Source: Amblyomma americanum (taxonomy: Eukaryota; Arthropoda; Arachnida; Ixodida; Ixodidae). From it: a stretch of DNA of 64,000 bases. The DNA is taken from positions 29,538,499 to 29,602,498 of the forward strand of contig NC_135505.1 of the NCBI RefSeq assembly GCF_052857255.1. The letters are read 5' to 3'. This document shows, piece after piece, positions 1 through 10,755 of this stretch; position 1 is the first letter of the stretch, and every line of letters starts with the position of its first letter. The notes beneath the pieces were generated by a model. The model saw only the letters and a program-made list of their open reading frames with translations. It did not search any database and had not been told where the DNA came from. Made by a program: the position numbers and the translations under genes.

Positions 1-345
1 CAGCTTAGCACAAGCCACTGGCGCGTTCGCGTATAAACAAAAGACACACTCATATCTCATCTACAGAACACGTGAAAAAATTTCAAACGCCGAAGCATGC
101 TTCGTAATACTTTGGCCGCACCTGTACTTGAAATGACTGCTAAGAAAGGAATTGCAGAGGCTAGTTGGTGGTTCATCGTGCGGAAACCGCGCTGTACTTA
201 AACAAACAAGCCACACTACAGAACGTCAGACGAAGCGCGAACTTTCAACTTTCAAAAACCCACCTCCTAATCTCCGCCCACCCACCCTATCAGCGGCACT
301 AAATCTCCAACAAATCTGACACATACAGAACTTCTGATAACCGCT
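1..345. other. No gene recognised
   Basis: Unassigned sequence upstream of a decayed Gypsy fragment. The reading frames here are short and show no motif I recognise. It may be part of the same degraded element. Confidence 0.4.
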
Positions 346-1510
346 CGATGTGCTTGCATTACAGTATGGCCGGTCACATTCTTCGTCACTGCTCCTACCA
401 ACATATCGGTATCCGTGGTTTTGCCATTGATGCACGACGACCACGCTCGAACCAACGCCCGCAAAAAAATCGACGACTACCTGCATCACAGGAGTATCTG
501 CAGAGCTGTGTTCCGTGCTTCCCATTGCCTTCAGCCTTGCGCTTCACGTCTCCATGCCGTACCTTTGCACCAGCAATACGAGAAAGGTTCCCCGGTGTAT
601 AGGCGCATGAAAAATTAAAGCGACAAACTTTAGAAGGTAAGTTGCTCACGACCGAAACTCCAAACGTCCGCAACCGACCACGCCGCACTAGCACGCCGTA
701 TACAAAACCTGGCTCGACCAGGACGCGACACGACTTCTGAATGACGCCGCTGCCCAGAGAAATGAACCTCGCACCCTAACCTCGATCACATCACCCCAGG
801 AAGCCGAAACCGGATTCCAGTGCCAGCTCGCAATGCGAAGACCTGAACCACGTATCTTGAAGTGAATGCCAAAGGCCACATGATAAATGCATTGCTGGAC
901 ACAGGTGGACTACTTTGACATCTGTGGACCATTTGCGACTGCCCTCAAGAAAGTGTCGACTGCTGCTCGCGGCCCGCAAATCCACTCCGCTGGAGGGTTC
1001 TCTGTGCCACTGAGAAGATGGTCATCGACGGACATCCCTATCTTGCGCACTTCGTAATCGTACATCAATGCTCCCGAGATGAGATATTAGTCATAGATGT
1101 TCTAAGAACTGAGCACTCGGCACCGTGCAGTCTATGTCCGTCATATTAATTTTTTGAACGATGAGGTTACACCTCCTATCCCTACCCCAGGAGGTAAAAC
1201 AGTCCATAGTGCACTTAATGATTAAGAAGTAAGCGTCCTACCTCGGTCAAGCGTCGCGGTCTCTGTAGGAGTCGGAAATGCTAAGAACATCGACCGTATC
1301 ATCGAGTCTAACACGCAGTTCCTCTTAGACCGCGGCTTTGACATCGCAAAAGCAGTCGCCGCTCCTACAGTGAATACGCTAAGGTGCTGCTTGCAAAAAA
1401 CTTCAGCGAAGAATGTCATGATATCGACAGAGGAACGACAGCAGCATTCCTAGACTATCCGTTGTTCGAGACGCCTTCGCCCCCTCCGGTAAAGTTAGAG
1501 AAGATTCATC
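345..1510 (+). mobile_element. Decayed Ty3/Gypsy fragment (gag end and protease)
   Basis: Three broken pieces in the order expected for gag-pol. A degenerate CCHC zinc knuckle (CLHYSMAGHILRHC, second Cys replaced by Tyr) lies at about 350-390. An aspartic-protease segment follows, with the DTG active-site triplet at 898-906 preceded by hydrophobic residues. A short pre-reverse-transcriptase segment lies at about 1380-1510. All three resemble the matching parts of the element at 1940-7052, so the two belong to the same or a close lineage. Stops and frameshifts interrupt every part. No LTR, reverse transcriptase or integrase of this copy is visible, so it is a dead fragment. Confidence 0.7.
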
Positions 1511-1939
1511 TCGCCAATGCTTTGAATATGGTGCTCTTCTCGCAGGAATGTAGAAATGGTCATTATTTTCTTTGATTCTCACAGAGCTTTAATATCACAA
1601 CGAAACTTCGTCAGTGAATACTCCACAAGTCTCTTTTCATTTCGGCGAGCTGTAACTGAGATCTACTAGACAGTAGACTGCAAATGTCCGGGCAATTACC
1701 AAACTTTTCCTTCCTGTGTGAAATATTTTAATCAAAATGTTACTACTGCTACCGCTGAAACAATATGTTCGGAGAACTCATTACCATTCTATGAGAACTC
1801 GACCTTTGTTGGTCTATAATAATTTCGTGAAATTTTGTATGACCCTGCTACCTCTGCACATATTGCCGTGAATCTTTGTACTGCTTGTTCGTTCATTCTT
1901 CAAAGGTGCCGACATGCGGATTTATCAATTTGTTTGTGA
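1511..1939. other. No gene recognised; may include the lost LTR edge
   Basis: AT-rich unassigned sequence. The 5' boundary of the LTR that starts near 1940 cannot be fixed, so part of this stretch may belong to that LTR. Confidence 0.35.
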
Positions 1940-2236
1940 TGCAAGACGCAACAAGATTTATTTCGATTGATCGCATCCAGGCGGAGCCGAGTCTAGCTTT
2001 TTCCGTACTGTCGTGAGAACTTTGCGGGCAGTATTTCGAAAGTGCACTCTCAGCTTTAAACTGAACACGGCCAAGAGCGCCGGGCGTTCTTTTCGACGAC
2101 CGCTGAGCGCGCTTGTTGCTACGCCACTGCGAGTCATTCAGTTCTTTGCGGGCACAAGTCAGTCGAAATAATGAGTTTTCTTTATAAGCCATTTTCGCTG
2201 TCTTGCTCCCTGGACTGCAGTCACAACTAAGTGACA
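1940..2236 (+). repeat. 5' LTR of degenerate Gypsy element
   Basis: Matches 6765-7052 in several collinear blocks and ends in GTGACA just before a candidate primer-binding site. It also matches the minus-strand LTR at 17401-17735. The 5' edge is approximate. Confidence 0.75.
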
Positions 2237-2256
2237 TGTGGTAGAGGTGCTGCCCT
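2237..2256 (+). other. Candidate primer-binding site
   Basis: A TGG-starting stretch at 2239 (TGGTAGAGGTGCTGCC) lies two bases after the LTR end, where a tRNA-primed element has its primer site. The same GAGGTGCTGC core follows the minus-strand LTR at 17401. The tRNA is not identified. Confidence 0.5.
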
Positions 2257-2267
2257 GTAATCCTGCC

Positions 2268-3490
2268 ATGCACCCCACGATGGACCCTGATGCACAGTCA
2301 AGGACCACAGTGCCTCGCCAGCGCCGTGAGCCACCGACGTTCCATAGAAAACCGCACGATGATGTAGAAGACTGGCTTGAGGTGCACGACCATGCTTCCG
2401 CGCTGAAAGCCTGGGATTAACGTTTCTTTTTTGCGTTGAACAGCCCTGCCAGAATGTGGTTTTAACTTTCCTCACGGCCTGGGCGACCTTCAAGAAGCAG
2501 CTACTGGGAACATTCACTAGAGTCATAAGGAGAGAGCGGAGGTTCTGCAGCAGTCACGATTTCGACACCTAAACGAAACCGTGACAGCGTACGCGGAAGG
2601 GTTTCCAATCCTGACATGACGGAAGAAAAAGAGCTCACCTTTCTGATGCGTGGCGTAAAGGAGCAACGGTTCGCCCGTCTGATCCGGAATGCTCCAAAAA
2701 CCGTCGCTGAGTTCGTGGTGGAAGCAGGGATAGCCTGCGTGATCTAATACGTGAAATTGTTTGCAAAGAACTGCGCCGACTGCTGCCATTGCAAATGGAG
2801 CAGCCTCAGATATCGTCACTCAGAGACATCATCAATGAATAAGTGCAACATGCGCTTGGCTCCTCGTCACCGCCGATACTAGCGGATTGTGAAGCCATGA
2901 CGTAAGCCGCCGCACTACGCAGTCGTGCGCTCCTACCAACCAGCTCTCCAAGAACGATGCCCTTGACGCCTGCACGCCTACTTCAAGAGCGACGCAACGA
3001 CTGTAGGAAAGGCGACGAGTGGAAGTCTCCCGAAAACCGCCCACTCTGCTTCCACTTTGGTTATGGCGACCAAATAATTCGTAATTGCCCGTAGAGACGC
3101 ATCGGCCTGCGCGGTTTCGCCATCAATGCCCCACGGCCACTTTCTGGGCAACGACCAGGGGCAATCGACGACTGACTGCTCACAGGGGAGTACGTGCCGT
3201 CAAGCCATGTGCCCCACTCTCTGTCGCCGCCGTCCACCACATGTTTTGCATCACGGGGTCGCAGCTACACCGCGGCTCTCCGAGGAGGGTTTCCTAGCCC
3301 CTCTAAGGGAAACTAAAAAAGCAACGAGTGGAGGTCAGGTTGCTTGCGAAGGAAACGACGGAGGTCCTCCAGCGAGCACGCCGAATGAAGACGCCGCACC
3401 CAACTATGCCAATACCACGTAAAAGCAGGAGCTCAACAACGACGCCATTCGACTTCAGAAAGAAGTCGCCTCTAAGGAAAGCACCAACAG
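2268..3490 (+). pseudogene. gag remnant of degenerate Gypsy element
   Basis: Gag is the structural polyprotein of the element. The frame opens at ATG 2268 and stops at 2420. A second block in another frame at about 2610-2720 contains the conserved run LMRGVKEQRFARLIRNAPKT. A damaged zinc knuckle (CFHFGYGDQIIRNC, second Cys lost) sits near 3050-3090. At least three frame changes separate these blocks, so no gag protein can be made. The knuckle region resembles the one at 350-390. Confidence 0.75.
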
Positions 3491-3559
3491 CACGCCCTAG
3501 CCATGATTAACATTCCGACGAAGCCGTGACTAAACGACCAGGACGACGTGCAACTGAAG

Positions 3560-4520
3560 AGCCAGGACATCCCACTTAGAAGTAGCTATCGACGGCCGTA
3601 CAGTTACCGCTGCAGTCGATACAGGAGCTTACTTTTACGTGATGAATGAAACATTCGCCACAAAGCCGAGCAAATCCACGACCACTTAGGAAGGCCTAAA
3701 ACTCGCCACTGCAGGAGATCACCTTATTACGTCAGCGGGAACGTGCAATGCGCGAGTGAATCTCAAGGTACATACCTTTCCTGCGACTTTCCTAGTACTT
3801 CAACAACATTCCTGCGACGTGATACTTGGCATAGATTTCTTAATTGATCATCAGGCGATCATCAACCAGCGTTCCAAGCTCATAACGCTTTTGACGGACG
3901 ACGCCATTCCTTCGATGACAAACATGGAGCAGCAGGTTTCTCTGGGTGTCCTAGATGAAGAAGTGAGCCTCCCACTCCGGTCAAAGGATCAAGTGTTATC
4001 ATCAGCCTAGGTGTCACGGATGCCAAGAGCATGAAAGCTGTCAGCGAGGGAAACACAAGGTTGCTTCTAGAGCGAGGAATCAGCATCGCAAGAGGCATTG
4101 GACACATACCCAACAATTATGGAAAAATTATTTTTGATCTGGCGTTGGAAATAGACCCGGAGATCAATCAACAGCAGTTAGGCATTTTTTTCTATTAAAC
4201 TTTTTGTTATCGTGAAAAACGTTCCTGATTGGTTTTCTAAGGCAGTCTTAACTCTACGAACTATCGATGGAAACACTTTGTAAGAAAGATTTTGCTACCT
4301 ATCGGGAGGATGGATCATTGCATTCAATATTTTCATAACAGTGTTTTACGATTTTCCAATTTTCAAAATGTTTGTCCTGGAATATTGGATGTGCTTCCGC
4401 AATGGCCAAGCTGAGGTGCTGGTGACGAAGTTCGGCGAAGAATACCAGCACATTAACAAGGGATCGATTGCTTTCTTAGGTGAACTATCCGACGTTCGCG
4501 ACACCCTCGCCCTCTCGAAA
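3560..4520 (+). pseudogene. Retropepsin remnant of degenerate Gypsy element
   Basis: Aspartic protease of the pol polyprotein. The DTG active-site triplet is at 3618-3626 (AAVDTGA). The second conserved block, VILGIDFL, lies in the frame 3756-4010. A stop near 3688 breaks the domain. A linker leading to the reverse transcriptase is readable in two frames at about 4400-4700. Confidence 0.75.
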
Positions 4521-4727
4521 CGAGCCCCCGAAGATTCACCAGCACATGTCCGACATAAACTCAGCCGTGCCCAGGAAGAAACAAAACCAGATCCGCAATC
4601 TGCTTCGAAGCTACAGCGAGTACTTTTCGTCATCGCCGAAGGTCCGACAAAAGCCGATTGCCAAACATCGCATTATAACTGAGCAGCACGACCTACCTAT
4701 CCGCCAGAGCCCCTTCCCTGCGTCACT

Positions 4728-6715
4728 GTGAGAAAGACAGCCATCCGGGACCAAGTGGAAGAAAGGATTTGCGACGATGTCATCCAGTCTTCAAGCAGCC
4801 CATCGGCGGCATCGGTTGTCCTAGTGACAAAGAAAGACGGCGCACTTCAATTCTGCGTTGATTACCGCCGCGTGAACAACATAACAAAAAAGGACGTTTA
4901 CCCCCTCCCCGCATCGAGGACACACTGGACCGGCTCTGCAACGCCAAGTATTTCTCATCGATGGACCTGAAGAGCGGTTACTGGCAAATTGAGGTCGATG
5001 AAACAGATAGCGAGAAGACCACATTCATCACTCCGGGTGGCCTCTTCAAGTTCAACGTGATGCCGTTTGCTCTTTGTTCTGCACCAGCTACGTTGTAGTG
5101 AGCAATTTCGGTTTAAAGCGCTTAGACACATTGACAGGGAACATAAATAAGAAAGACGACAGCACAGGCGCTGAGTACGCCCATGTCTAAGCGCTGTCAA
5201 CCACAATGAATCAGCACCAACTAGCCCAACAGCATGTCCTATTCAAGTTTAATGAGTAATGAATACAGTGCTGACAGGCCTGAAATGGCGGATTTTACTA
5301 GTGTATTTAGACGACTTCGTAGTCTTCGCCTCGAACTTTAGCGAACGCCTAAAAAGGCTTCGAACAGTACTAAACGCAATGAAGTCGTCCAGCCTAGACT
5401 TAGAAGAAGATAAGTGCCACTTTCATTTTGAAGAGCTGCTGTTTCTAGGCCAAATCCTCAACAAGGAGGGAGTGCACCCAGACACGCAGAAAACAGCTGC
5501 TATCGCACTGTGTCCGCCACCGGCCGATGAGAAAGCGGTGCGCAGATTCCTCGGACTGTCCGCGTATTACCGACGATTTGTCAAAAAGCTTTCGCGCATC
5601 GCCGAGCCTTTGACCCAGCTGAATTAGACCGACGTGCCATTCAAGTGGGAAGTGCCTCAAGAAGGATCCTTCATTGAACTTCAGCGTCGTTTACAGTGCC
5701 CACCGATCCTCGCGCACTTAGGTGAAAACGCCGAGATTGAAGTTCATACCGACGCGAGCAGCGCGGGCTTCGGCGCCATCTTCGTTCATAAAAGCGACGG
5801 GCTGGAGAAAGTCATCGCATAGGCTAGCCGTTTCCTTTCCAAGGCCGAGGCTAACTATTCGACAACTGAGAAGGAGTGTCTTGCCGTCATCTGGGCTACG
5901 TCGAAATTATGCCCTACCTATACGGCCAACCGTTCAAGGTATGACCAGCGATCACCATGCGCTGAGCTGGCTTGCCAATTTGAAGGACCCCTCTGGCCGC
6001 CTCTCTCGAAGGAGTCTGCGCCTCCAGGAGTTTGGCTTCACCGTCATTAACAAGTCCGGACGCAAGCACTATGATTCCGAATGCCTTTCACGAGCCCCTG
6101 TAGATGCACCGCCGCCGGACAACGATGAGGACGCCTTCCTGGGACCCATCAGCCGAAGCTCTTATGCACAGCAGAAACGCTCGCACCCCGACCTAAAAGG
6201 CCTCATCGAGTACCTGGAAAGCAGGGTTTCTTCACCCCCCGATTCATTCAAGCGAGGACTGTCTTCCTTGTGTGTACAGAATGATGTCCTCATGAAGAAG
6301 AACTTCGCAGCGAACAAAACAGCCTACTTCCTTGTTGTACCTGCTTGTCTCTGCGAAGAAATTCTACAGGGTTCACACGACGAGCCGACAGCTGGACCTC
6401 TCGGGTTTTCTCGCATCCCGTACCGCACTCAAGACTAGTATTATTGGCCTCGTCTTCCTGCCGATGTCGCACATTGTGTGAAAACCTGCCGAGATTGTCA
6501 GCGATGAAAGACACCTCCCACACGACCCGCAGCTTTTCTGCTCTCTATTAAAGCCCCTCAAGACCCTTGTAGTAGATAAGCATGGTCTTACTTGGCCCTT
6601 TCCCAAAATGAACTTTTGGAAATAAGTGGAACACCAAAGCGAAGGACTACGTGACCCGCTACGCCGAGGCAAAAGCCCTACGAAATGGAACAGCAGCATA
6701 AGTCGCCAAATATTT
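4728..6715 (+). pseudogene. pol remnant: reverse transcriptase, RNase H, partial integrase
   Basis: Reverse transcriptase begins at 4728 with FCVDYRRVNNITKKDVYPLP and shifts frame near 4910. It is then broken by foreign DNA at about 5097-5250 and resumes with the catalytic YLDD at 5304-5315. RNase H follows (HTDASSAGFGAI, about 5739-5775) and is broken by a stop at 5820. The RNase H end and the zinc-binding part of integrase are read at about 5940-6530. The integrase catalytic core begins near 6585 but stops after its first segment, so the D-D-E triad is incomplete. Order RT-RH-IN is diagnostic of Ty3/Gypsy. Confidence 0.85.
5097..5250 (+). mobile_element. Penelope-like 3' end inserted in Gypsy reverse transcriptase
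   Basis: The reverse transcriptase reading is interrupted between its conserved SAPAT block and the segment before YLDD. The foreign 150 bp contain a near-palindrome (AGCGCTTAGACAC and TGTCTAAGCGCT) and end in CACCAACTAGCCCAAC. That ending resembles the 3' end of the Penelope-like element near 7930-7950 on the minus strand (CCCACTAGCCCGAAC). I read it as a 5'-truncated Penelope-like 3' UTR. TAGTGAG and TAATGAG at the two edges could be an imperfect target duplication. Confidence 0.55.
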
Positions 6716-6764
6716 CGTGCAGTGCATTCCTCTGTGAAACGGTGCCTGCGATGTGCTTATCTTG

Positions 6765-7052
6765 CACGATCAGATTTATCTTGATTGATCGCCTCCAGGC
6801 AGAGCCTATTCTGGGATTTTACAGACTATTCTAGTAACTATGCACGCCGTACCTCGAAAGTTCGCTATCAGCTTTAAACTGAGCACGGCGGGTAGCGGTG
6901 GGCTCGACAACCGCCGAGCACGCTTGTTGCTACGCCGCCACGCAATCATTTAGTTCTTTACGAGCGCAAATCGGCCCTACTAAAAAAGTTTTGTTTAGAA
7001 GCCATTTTCTCTGTTTTTCTGTTCTCTGGACTGCACTGCCCACTACGTGACA
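6765..7052 (+). repeat. 3' LTR of degenerate Gypsy element
   Basis: Collinear match to 1940-2236, ending in the same GTGACA. It follows a truncated integrase directly, with no polypurine tract or 3' untranslated region, which points to a deletion that removed the rest of pol. Confidence 0.75.
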
Positions 7053-7929
7053 ATATCTTCCCACACATAAATTGATTAGTGACTAGAAAGTCGTTGAAAC
7101 TAAATCAAAGAAATCATCCGTCGCCTTTTAAAAATCACCAGCCCTTTTTTTCGTGGCTCTCAAGAAAGCCGATATAACAGATGGGGAAGCGCAGCAGAAA
7201 CCAGTACGAGGTGCACTGTCAGCGCCAAGCAGAGAAGCAGAGTAAAACATAGCCCGTGCTGTCTTCATTCTCGCCGCTTCGCCGCCATTGACACTGTGTA
7301 TTGGAAAATTGTCAGCCTGTAAACGAAAGGTTGTGGTTTATCATCACAAATTCAGAAGTTGTACGACACTCTAGACACAATGAGCTGTTCGCCGCAATGT
7401 CATTGGAATCCTGAACTCAATGTCGATGATACCGATGGCGGTGAGTCGGAGACTCCTGCATTTCGATGGTTGCGAAACAAGCCTTTCTAATCTGTACGAA
7501 TGGCGGCATGGAAAATCAACAAAACACAATAGGAGACTCCATAAATTGCTCTCTGCGTTTACGTTCTCGTGCTGGGATGCTTGCAAGTGACTAGAGAACA
7601 AGAAATAAATAGCGCCAGCTTTTTCCACTGTTCGCTATAGGAAAAAGAGCAACGGGTTTCGACTCTTCAACGGTTCTGTCAAGAATGCTCCTACCGTTAC
7701 GTTCTCTATTCCCGTAATTTAATGCGTTTCCTGCGTGGCTCATATTAAAACAAGTATGGTACATGGAGACCCTAGGTGTCCTGTACAGATGACCGATATG
7801 TAGCTTCTTACCGACACCACATTAGTCGTGACAATGATATGAAAATAACGTTCAAATTAGAGTGATCGAGCATTTTAGAAATTTTGCGAAAATGCTTCGG
7901 AGTAATGTGACTTAGAAAGGTCAGGGTTC
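7053..7929. other. No gene recognised
   Basis: AT-rich DNA without a convincing reading frame or repeat family that I can name. Candidate frames here (for example 7371-7628 on the minus strand) show no domain. Confidence 0.5.
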
Positions 7930-8148
7930 GGGCTAGTGGGTAATCAGCATGAGGATTCATAGCGCACAGAATACACAGGACACAACACAAGCGCTTACTT
8001 CCACTGAATGGTCTTTATTTGGCGCTGACAGCCTTATAAAGGTCAGGTATTGCACACGTACAAACAACTAACAATGATTATCTTGTCAAGGTCATGATGT
8101 GTCAAGGAAAGAAGAAACAATAAAAACCTACCAAACAGTGCACAAGTT

Positions 8149-8697
8149 TCACACTTTCGCCCTCTGCCTTGCACCTAAGAAAGCTAAGTCTTTCATTGAT
8201 AAAAACACCGAAGGATCACTGATACAATTTCCCAGTCCCTCTTTTTCCATCTCTGCCGCTTCAATTATTTCCCTCGTTTTTTGATTGCTATTTTTTCCTA
8301 ATACTGAACACTCCTTGAAGTTAGGCGTGCACTTGTGACTACGGCAGTGACGAGCCAGATTACCTGGTCCCTGATCTCTAACACTTCTGTGGTGCTCGCT
8401 GAGTCGCTTGTTCAGGCACCGGCCTGTCTGCCCGATATACAACTTGCCACATGAAAGTGGCAACCTGTATGTAACGTTATCGGCACAAGTTACAAATGGG
8501 TTCTGATGCCTTACAGAGCAGGCCTTCTTATCCTGCTTGTCTGGACATGTGTTCTTACACATGCGGGACAGTTTTTCTGGGGCTGACATGCAAATTTTTA
8601 CACCAATTTTCTCTCCAATCTTTTTGTGGCCGTGGGAAATCCTGTGAACATAAGGTATTACTTCAATTTTGCGGGTACCTTCTTCTTTATCTGTCAA
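8149..8697 (-). pseudogene. Penelope-like linker and GIY-YIG endonuclease
   Basis: The C-terminal part of a Penelope-like polyprotein. A basic linker is followed by a Cys-rich segment (CKNTCPDKQDKKACSVRH) and the nuclease core LYIGQTGRCLNKRLSEH. The Arg of the GRCLNKRL helix is kept. The frame is open for 182 codons but lies in a different frame from the upstream reverse transcriptase, so it is part of a broken copy. Confidence 0.85.
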
Positions 8698-8712
8698 CGT
8701 TGTGTTTTTCTT

Positions 8713-9348
8713 TTATCTGCGCATGCTTTCTGCTACTGCTACTACAAGGTACCTCGGGTAACCCGCTTCCCGATGGCGATGAACCTGATTATTGAAACTT
8801 GTTGTCATTAGGCAGGTGCACGACTTATTAACTGCATTGGACAGGCATGTTTTTACCACTCCTCTGTTGACTAACTTCGTATGTGCGGAGGTAAATGGTA
8901 AGAGAGCCTTATTCCCTATAGGTTCATACATCCAGCAAACCCGACTCACAGAAACTAATTTTAAATCAAGGAAACGGATCATTCCTTCAACAGGAAGCTC
9001 TTGAGTAATGGACAGTGGCTCAAGACACTTCGCGAAGGTAGGTATAGTGCTTTCTGCTACCTGAAGAAGGCTTCCATTGCTCTTCTGAAGAACAACCAAG
9101 TAATCATCTACAAACAGGAACGTTTTTATCACCACTTTACTATCTAGATTACTCTGTATCCTCCTATCTGCGCTCGCAAGAAACAAGTCACTAAGGGCAG
9201 GCGCTATGCACGAACCTATACACACTCCCTTTTTTTGCAGATATACTTCCTCATTCCACTTAACAAAGGTTGACGAGAGGTACAGGGACACAATTAAAAA
9301 AACCATCAACTGAAATACCAGCTTCATTTTGAAACGATACGGCGCCAT
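8713..9348 (-). pseudogene. Penelope-like reverse transcriptase (C-terminal half)
   Basis: Reverse transcriptase used for target-primed copying. The visible part includes GVCIGSCIAPALSDLFLA, a typical pre-catalytic block, and the catalytic FVDDYLVV. It is truncated upstream at about 9350. A frame change separates it from the nuclease-encoding frame downstream, so it cannot make the full polyprotein. Confidence 0.8.
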
Positions 9349-9459
9349 ATTTATGATTTTTTTTATATTTGCACGGTTGAAAACGCTTCAGTAGAGGACT
9401 CTTTATTCTAATACATTATGACCATCTATTTCGCTGTCATTTTAAATCACACTGCGCAG

Positions 9460-9719
9460 AGTACGGGACACCCCCGCCGAACACCTGCCTGCGTGCCGTC
9501 GTGGGCGAGGCATGCGACGAGTCCCTGCATGTCCGCCAGTGGTTCTACAACCCGCTGAGCTCGGCCTGCGAAAACCTGTCGCAGCTGTGCCTGGCCGGCC
9601 GAAACCGGTTCCCGAACTACGCCGCCTGCACCGAGACATGCCTCGCGAGGGCAGATCCAGCGGCCCGTCAAGTGGTTGTGAAGGAGGGTCGCACTCGGAC
9701 TGTACATAGCGGCGTATGA
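9460..9719 (+). CDS. Kunitz/BPTI-domain protein, probable terminal exon
   Basis: Encodes one Kunitz-type domain, the fold of serine-protease inhibitors and of many tick salivary anticoagulants and channel blockers. After the acceptor-like CAG at 9457-9459 the frame reads YGTPPPNTC and then shows six cysteines spaced C-x8-C-x17-C-x6-C-x12-C-x3-C. WFYNP sits in the core strand and a short tail runs to TGA 9717-9719. Classical BPTI spacing is C-x8-C-x15-C-x7-C-x12-C-x3-C, so this is a variant. The residue after the second Cys (P1) is Asp rather than Lys or Arg, which argues against trypsin inhibition. No signal peptide is encoded here; it should lie on an upstream exon, perhaps beyond the Penelope-like insertion. 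The frame is uninterrupted. A pseudogene is possible because no upstream exon is seen. Confidence 0.75.
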
Positions 9720-10168
9720 GTGGCAACGGCAAGCCGCAGCTTCCAAGAAGAGCTCCGGAGATGTCGATTACGATCAATCCACGTTTCCCGCTAGCCCAAG
9801 ACGTTAGATTGTAGGACACGCTCAATTTTGCGTCCTAGAATGTTGGAGCCCTGAAATTGCAACTCTCAGCGCGGACCTATTTTACTATTATAGAAATAGT
9901 TAATTGCGCGACTGTCCCCTGTGAGATAAACGTAATGGAGCGTATTGAAAACTTCACATGTTATCTTGTTTGGCACAAAGTTGATTTCCTTCAGGTAGTT
10001 ATAGTTCAGTACAAAATATTCGCCAATTTACGCTCGATTTGTCTGAAATTATTTCGCGGCCATCGGCAAGCAAGCCGTTTGATGCGTTAAAAGAAACTTT
10101 TTCGCTCCTGATTTCTTTCAGAAATAATCTAATCAAGCTGTATATTATTGTTCCCTCTGCGTAGCCCT

Positions 10169-10174
10169 AATAAA
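10169..10174 (+). terminator. Polyadenylation signal AATAAA
   Basis: AATAAA about 450 bp after the Kunitz stop codon, in AT-rich sequence suitable for a 3' untranslated region. It fits the exon being terminal. Confidence 0.45.
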
Positions 10175-10755
10175 GTGGCAAAAATATATTTTTTTCTTAC
10201 TGGCCATCGTGTATTGAAATATAGTTGTTACATCTTTAGTAGCGAAACTCTTCAATGCAATCAAGAAATATAACCGGCGATTAAGGTATTCCTGTTGCAA
10301 AATTTAAGCGCAGCTTGAGATTGCGATGTATTAATGCAGAGAACTTGGACGATACTGAAGTTACCTTGAAGAGTACAATTCGAAGCGTTGCAGCTTTGTA
10401 GAACAAGGCCTGTCAGCTATCGCACTGGTCAGTAATGTAGAGTGGCGCGATGCAGTCTTTCTGGGTTGCGACGTCCTCTCTCACGTTTGCTGCTCCCTCC
10501 ATTGCAAAGAGATCAGTTCGTAGCTTCAGCGACGAAAGCTGACGCCAGAAAGGACGTGTTTTCGTTTTGAGCACTGCAAAAGGCACTTGGCGCTCACAGT
10601 CATTGTAGCACGCGCCCATTCTCATGGTAAACTGTGTGGACTCCACAGACGTGCATGTATGTGCTGGTTGGCGGTTAGACTGCCTATTCCTGGCTGATTC
10701 AACCTGCGACAAGCATTTTGTGGTGGATCTTACCCATGAACCTAAGCGGCAATAA
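10175..10755. other. No gene confirmed; one minus-strand open frame
   Basis: A minus-strand frame reaches from inside the neighbouring SINE to a stop at 10413. Its last 70 codons (10413-10620) have a balanced composition with a few cysteines but match nothing I know, and its upstream part is SINE sequence. I do not call it a gene. Confidence 0.35.

Larger units (their letters stand above)
1940..7052 (+). mobile_element. Ty3/Gypsy LTR retrotransposon, degenerate, two LTRs
   Basis: Direct repeats of about 290 bp at 1940-2236 and 6765-7052 share long blocks, including the stretches around GCTTTAAACTGA and CGCTTGTTGCTACGCC, and both end in GTGACA. Between them lie gag, protease, reverse transcriptase, RNase H and the start of integrase in Ty3/Gypsy order. 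Every domain carries frameshifts or stops. A 150-bp Penelope-like 3' end is inserted inside the reverse transcriptase. The integrase core is cut off and runs straight into the 3' LTR. The LTRs have diverged clearly, so the insertion is old. Confidence 0.85.
7930..9350 (-). mobile_element. Penelope-like element, 5'-truncated
   Basis: Minus-strand element with a reverse transcriptase at 8713-9348, a linker plus GIY-YIG endonuclease at 8149-8697, and a 3' untranslated region down to about 7930 that contains AATAAA at about 8019-8024 (minus sense). Reverse transcriptase followed by a C-terminal GIY-YIG nuclease is the hallmark of Penelope-like elements. The first part of the reverse transcriptase is missing. 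The GIY-YIG part closely resembles that of the plus-strand element at 56767-57450, so they are the same family. Confidence 0.85.
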
